64,000 bases of DNA from contig OZ038465.1 in assembly GCA_964036295.1 (NCBI GenBank), forward strand, positions 9,679,667 to 9,743,666. Reading direction: 5' to 3'. Below the pieces are notes generated by a model that saw only the letters and a list, made by a program, of their open reading frames with translations, did no database searches and had not been told where the DNA came from. Numbering within the stretch: position 1 is the stretch's first letter; each line of letters opens with the position of its first letter. The stretch comes from Plumapathes pennacea. Lineage: Eukaryota > Cnidaria > Anthozoa > Antipatharia > Myriopathidae. This document shows, one piece after another, positions 60,198 through 64,000 of the stretch. The position numbers and the translations under genes are program-made.

Positions 60198-63100
60198 ATG
60201 CAAGACGAAAAGAGCGGTGAAGTTAATGTGCGAAAAAGTTCTTCCATAAATGTTCGCTTGGGACCATTTAGGCTGAACATCAATCCAGTGGTGACAATTT
60301 CTTCGGCCATAGTCATCTGGGGTTTCGTGGCGTGGTGTATTATTCAACCCGACGTCGCCAAGACCGAGTTATCCCGCGCGAAAAGTTGGGTCACAGACAA
60401 ATGGACATGGCTGTACATCGGGACCCAAGATATGCTAGCAGTATTCATCATTTATATCTTCTTCTCGAAATATTCTCACATGAAGCTGGGAAAACCCAAC
60501 GAGAGGCCCGAGTTTGGAGACGTGACGTATTTCACAATGCTGTTCGCGGCTGGACTCGGAATTGGCCTGTTCTACTTTGGCGCAGCAGAACCAATTTGGC
60601 ATTATGAGCCGGGCCAATATGGAAATCGCTACTGGGGAAGGTGCGTATTAAATTGCTTGGACTAATATAAACTGTAAGTAAGTTATAAAAACAAAATTAT
60701 AATTATTGACTCTTGAGGCAGTGAGATAACCACATCGTGAGTTTGGGTAGAAGTTGCCATCTCTTTAATACAAAGTTGTATTTTTTTAAGGCTTTGGTCT
60801 TTAGACGATCAATATCACGAGCGTGATACGGATTGAGTACAACTCTAGGGCCTCTTAATATGAGCCCGGTTACCGAGATCTCGCCCTCCCACTATTTCCT
60901 TTGAAACTCCCGATGTGTTCATATGAGAGGGCGGGCCATCCCGGATAACCGAGATCTCGGTCTTTGCGACCGGGATCTCGGTTAACCGAGCTGGCCCGTT
61001 TCTCGTATGAACACTCCAGCCCGGTTAACTGGGATGAAAATGTTTCAACTATGCGAGTCTGAAATGTACTTGCTTGTTAATTTGGCATTGATGGAAGAAT
61101 TAGCAAAAACTTTTGCATCATGGACATTCGGTTACCCGGGCTGAAATTTCCCATATGAACACACGACCGGGCTGGCCCGGTTACCGAGATCTCGCCCTCC
61201 CACGTACCCTTTGTAAAAATTTCCATGTGTTCACTTGAGAAGGCAGGCCAACCCGGTTATCTCTTTAAACCGGGCTGGCTTGTTTCTCATATGAACACTT
61301 CAGCCCGGCTAACCCAACCGGGATGAAAATGTTTCAACTACGCATGACTTATGAGGTCGCTGACTAAACGGATAGCGTTCCAGGCCTTTGGCGCTTCGTG
61401 CCTTTATCATCGCGGGCTGGAGTCGGCCATATGAACACATGCCCGGGCTGATATGAAGAGGCCCTAAATATGTTGTGAAATGTTATCTGTTTACATTTGT
61501 TCCGAAGGTTTAATAATTGGTTGCTGAGTATTGGCGGGCACCATGCTGATTTGTGCGACCAACACACACGCTCTTTATAGAAGGCACAACCGAGCAGTGA
61601 CGTCTTTTTCCTTTTTCAAAGAAAACCCTATCTTGATAGAACGGACGAAATACGTTCTGCCAAGAATTAACATACATCACATTTTTTCTTTGGTTTATAT
61701 TTCGCCACTTTGTCAGTTCAGTCGCGTCAGCCCAACTGAGAACCGATCCCATGGGGGGAGGTGGGTAGATACGTGCTGCCCCAAAGGGTATTGTTTTTAT
61801 CTGAATAAAATCGACTGTTGTGAAAGCGTTCACATACGTCAGATCCATTTGGGAGATGTTTTGCCGTCAGCACGATATCAAATGATGGAACTCAGCAATC
61901 TCTCGTCGCAAGAACGAAATACAGATGTTGACAAATACTGTAGAAAAGGGCTACACAACAGTGAATTCACAGACCCTACCAGCTCTGCTGATTGTGAATA
62001 TATGAATCGTGCTTAAACAAATTCGTGCTGAACGGATATTCAAAGGATATCTATAAGTTGTGATTCAAACATTGGCATGCAATCACTAACTAAACTTATG
62101 TGCCGTTCAATTTGTACTGTTAACCCCCCCCCGGGGGGGGGGCACATTTAGTAGGGGGTGTGCCGCTGAGTCCCTGTGACCCTGACCCTGTTCCAGAGTA
62201 AAGAAAGGCAATTTTGCGACCCTGTTCCAGATAAAGTGGTGAAAATAGATACCCTGTTCCAGACTAGAGGCGACTCTACAAATTGGAAATGGCGTGCTTG
62301 AATAAACATGTGGCGTTGCGTGATTTAAAGAAACAGTTCGGAGTTGTTTTGCAGCGACAGACTCGACTATAAATCATCAAGGATTCTGGCAGGAAGAAAT
62401 ATTGACCTTGTTCCAGAGCCAGACTGAACGAAAAATCTCAACAAAACATCTCCCCGGGGCATATCCCGGGCATTTGACACCCTCCCCTGTCCCGGAGGAG
62501 GAAGTGGGGGTAATTTTACCTTATTAAGACTAATGGATCGGTCACACTGGGAAGTTTAGTCGATAATAACCCATCATCGAGAGCAATATGACGGCTTCTT
62601 TAATGTTTGGTAGCAACTTGCTGGTAATTCTCGTGACAAGCGCTGTTTGCACTTTAAATGATACAAATGTCGATGTCGTTAAAGTTACGAGTGCGGCCGG
62701 AGCCTAAAGGCTGGTTCACACGGTAAAGCAAGCGCAAACGCAAGCGCAAGAGAATGAAAACTTTTCCATTCTCTTGCGTTTGCGTTTGCGCTTGCTTCAC
62801 AAATTTTACCGTGTGAACCGGTCGCTTGCGCTTGCGCTTGCTTTACTCGTGTGAACCAGGCTTAAGGCATTTGATGGAAAGATTATGATTTGAAAATAGC
62901 GCACATTCCCATGGGATTTGATCAAATGCGCATTAGCGAAAGGCCGGCGTGCTACCGTCCATAACATGACAACTTCTTTTCTTCCATTTTAGGCACTCAG
63001 ACAACCAACGCGCACAAGATGCAATAAACCTAAGCTTCTTGCACTGGGGGATCCACGCCTGGGTGGTGTATAGTCTGGTCGGGCTTCTACTCGGCTTCAT

Positions 63101-64000
63101 GAGTCACCGAAAGGGGTTGCCAATGACCGTAAGCTCGTGCTTCTACCCCTTGCTTGGAGACAAGATTTTCGGTATCGGCGGAGACTTGATCAATATCCTG
63201 TCCATTGTCTGCACAATGTTCGGTGTGTGTACAAGCCTCGGTCTGGGCGTGATTCAGTTCAATGCCGGTATGAAGAGGCTAAACAGCAACATCGAAGTAA
63301 GCACCACCAATCAGATAATCACCATCTGGGCTATTACCGCTCTGGCGACATTGTCCGTGGTCAGTGGGCTCAAGGTCGGCGTGAGGCGTTTGAGTGAGAT
63401 CTGCTTCATTGTCGGCATGTTCCTATTGGTGACGGTATTCTTCTATGACGACACCTCGTACATACTCAACTTGCTCGTCCAGAGCATTGGCTACTACTTG
63501 CAGTCCATTATCAAGTTGGGATTCCACACAGATGCTTTTGCGCAACTCGGCAAGGCCCCTGACGGCAAAGAAGCTCCAGAATGGATGGACACATGGACCA
63601 TTTTCTACTGGGGATGGTGGATCTCCTGGTCACCTTTCGTCGGAATGTTCATCGCAAAAATCTCAAGGGGTCGGACCATCAAAGAGTTCATCACCTACAC
63701 TCTGACCATCCCAGTGATCTACTCATTTCTTTGGTTCGCCGTGTTTGGCGGAGCCGCCCTGAGGATGGAGCGAAACGCAGCCCTTGCCGGGATCACCTGC
63801 AACTCTACCCTTGGAGGAGCGACATCGGCGCGGTCCCAAAATGGACTCTACCGTCTGTCCTGCCGAGGAAAAAGCGACATGTGGTTCGACTTGGTTTCTC
63901 AATATGGCGACAGCGAGATGGTCGGGGAGTTCATGTCCGTTGTCTCCTTAGGCGCAATCGTCCTCTACTTCGTCACAAGCTCCGATAGTGGCTCTTTGGT
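60198..64000 (+). CDS. BCCT family transporter (betaine/carnitine/choline type), 3' truncated by window edge
   Basis: Secondary transporter of the plasma membrane, family of BetP and CaiT, which import trimethylammonium or sulfonium solutes such as glycine betaine, choline, carnitine or DMSP. Exons: 60198-60640 and 62993 to beyond 64000, joined in phase at a CGG/AGG-type Arg codon by a 2352-bp GT-AG intron; 483 aa are visible. Membrane segments are at about 30-50, 71-91 and 108-130 in exon 1, with more in exon 2. Family signatures: AAGLGIGLFYFGAAEP (117-132; glycine-rich TM3), the Trp box WWISWSPFVG (356-365) followed by ISRGRTIKEF, and TSSDSGS (476-482), the TM8 segment that in BetP helps bind sodium. 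The start at 60198 is the first ATG and gives a short cytosolic N-terminus. The cnidarian-like context suggests osmolyte or symbiont-metabolite uptake (inference). The intron rules out bacterial contamination. Confidence 0.93.
60846..61468. mobile_element. non-autonomous transposon with duplicated CCCGGTTA modules in the BCCT intron
   Basis: The left end AGGGCCTCTTAATATGAGCC and the right end, inverted, AGGGCCTCTTCATATCAGCC form terminal inverted repeats. The interior has two related 300-bp modules, each with GGTTACCGAGATCTCGCCCT, then CATATGAACAC and GATGAAAATGTTTCAACTA. No transposase frame. Confidence 0.75.
62125..62525. mobile_element. MITE with C/G-run ends and CCCTGTTCCAGA words
   Basis: The left end has C9-G9 then GTAGGGGGTGTGCCGC; the right end has CCCGGGCATTTGACACCCTC. 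CCCTGTTCCAGA or CTTGTTCCAGA occurs four times inside. Related in style to 14838-15042. In the BCCT intron. Confidence 0.6.
62706..62866. repeat. hairpin repeat of GCAAGCGCAAACGC words
   Basis: Arms of about 48 bp (62708-62755 and 62767-62818) are inverted copies carrying GTTCACACGGTAAA and CAAGCGCAAGAGAATG, around an 11-bp loop. A third inverted end (CGCTTGCTTTACTCGTGTGA) follows at about 62836-62856. MITE in the BCCT intron. Confidence 0.8.

Overview
The window is animal nuclear DNA. Its genes are split into short exons with GT-AG introns, and introns and gaps are filled with miniature inverted-repeat transposons, microsatellites and a BEL/Pao LTR retrotransposon. The gene set (two invertebrate-type indoleamine 2,3-dioxygenases, an EF-hand/WD40 protein and an animal BCCT osmolyte transporter) fits a marine invertebrate, most likely an anthozoan cnidarian such as a stony coral. 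The taxon is inference; the gene identities rest on reading the exons.

Layout. 1-849: minisatellite, dispersed repeat, a (TA)n tract of about 111 units and a 24-base T run. 850-13206 (+): IDO-like gene 1, 15 exons, 391 aa, intact; its second intron holds a miniature transposon (8-bp target duplication) into which a 1.9 kb foldback element is inserted. 13207-16220: repeats. 16221-26178 (-): tandem BEL/Pao array with four LTRs, two long gag-protease-RT-RNase H reading frames that both lack the integrase core, and one LTR-leader-LTR remnant. 26179-29328: hairpin-type repeats. 29329-37782 (+): IDO-like gene 2, 15 exons, 402 aa, intact, with the same intron phases as gene 1. 37783-40787: intergenic. 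40788-57060 (+): WDR49/WDR64-type gene, 25 exons, 1213 aa, with a 70-bp tandem duplication of one splice acceptor. 57061-60197: intergenic repeats. 60198 to beyond 64000 (+): BCCT transporter, two exons seen, 3' end outside the window.

Function. The two IDO-like genes are a tandem duplication of a tryptophan-oxidising haem enzyme (kynurenine pathway), with the retrotransposon array lying between the copies. The WD40 and BCCT genes have no evident link to them; the region reads as independent genes on the same strand. Exon coordinates were derived by hand; every exon set keeps an open frame with matching splice phases from start to stop (or to the window edge). No tRNA, rRNA or CRISPR was seen.
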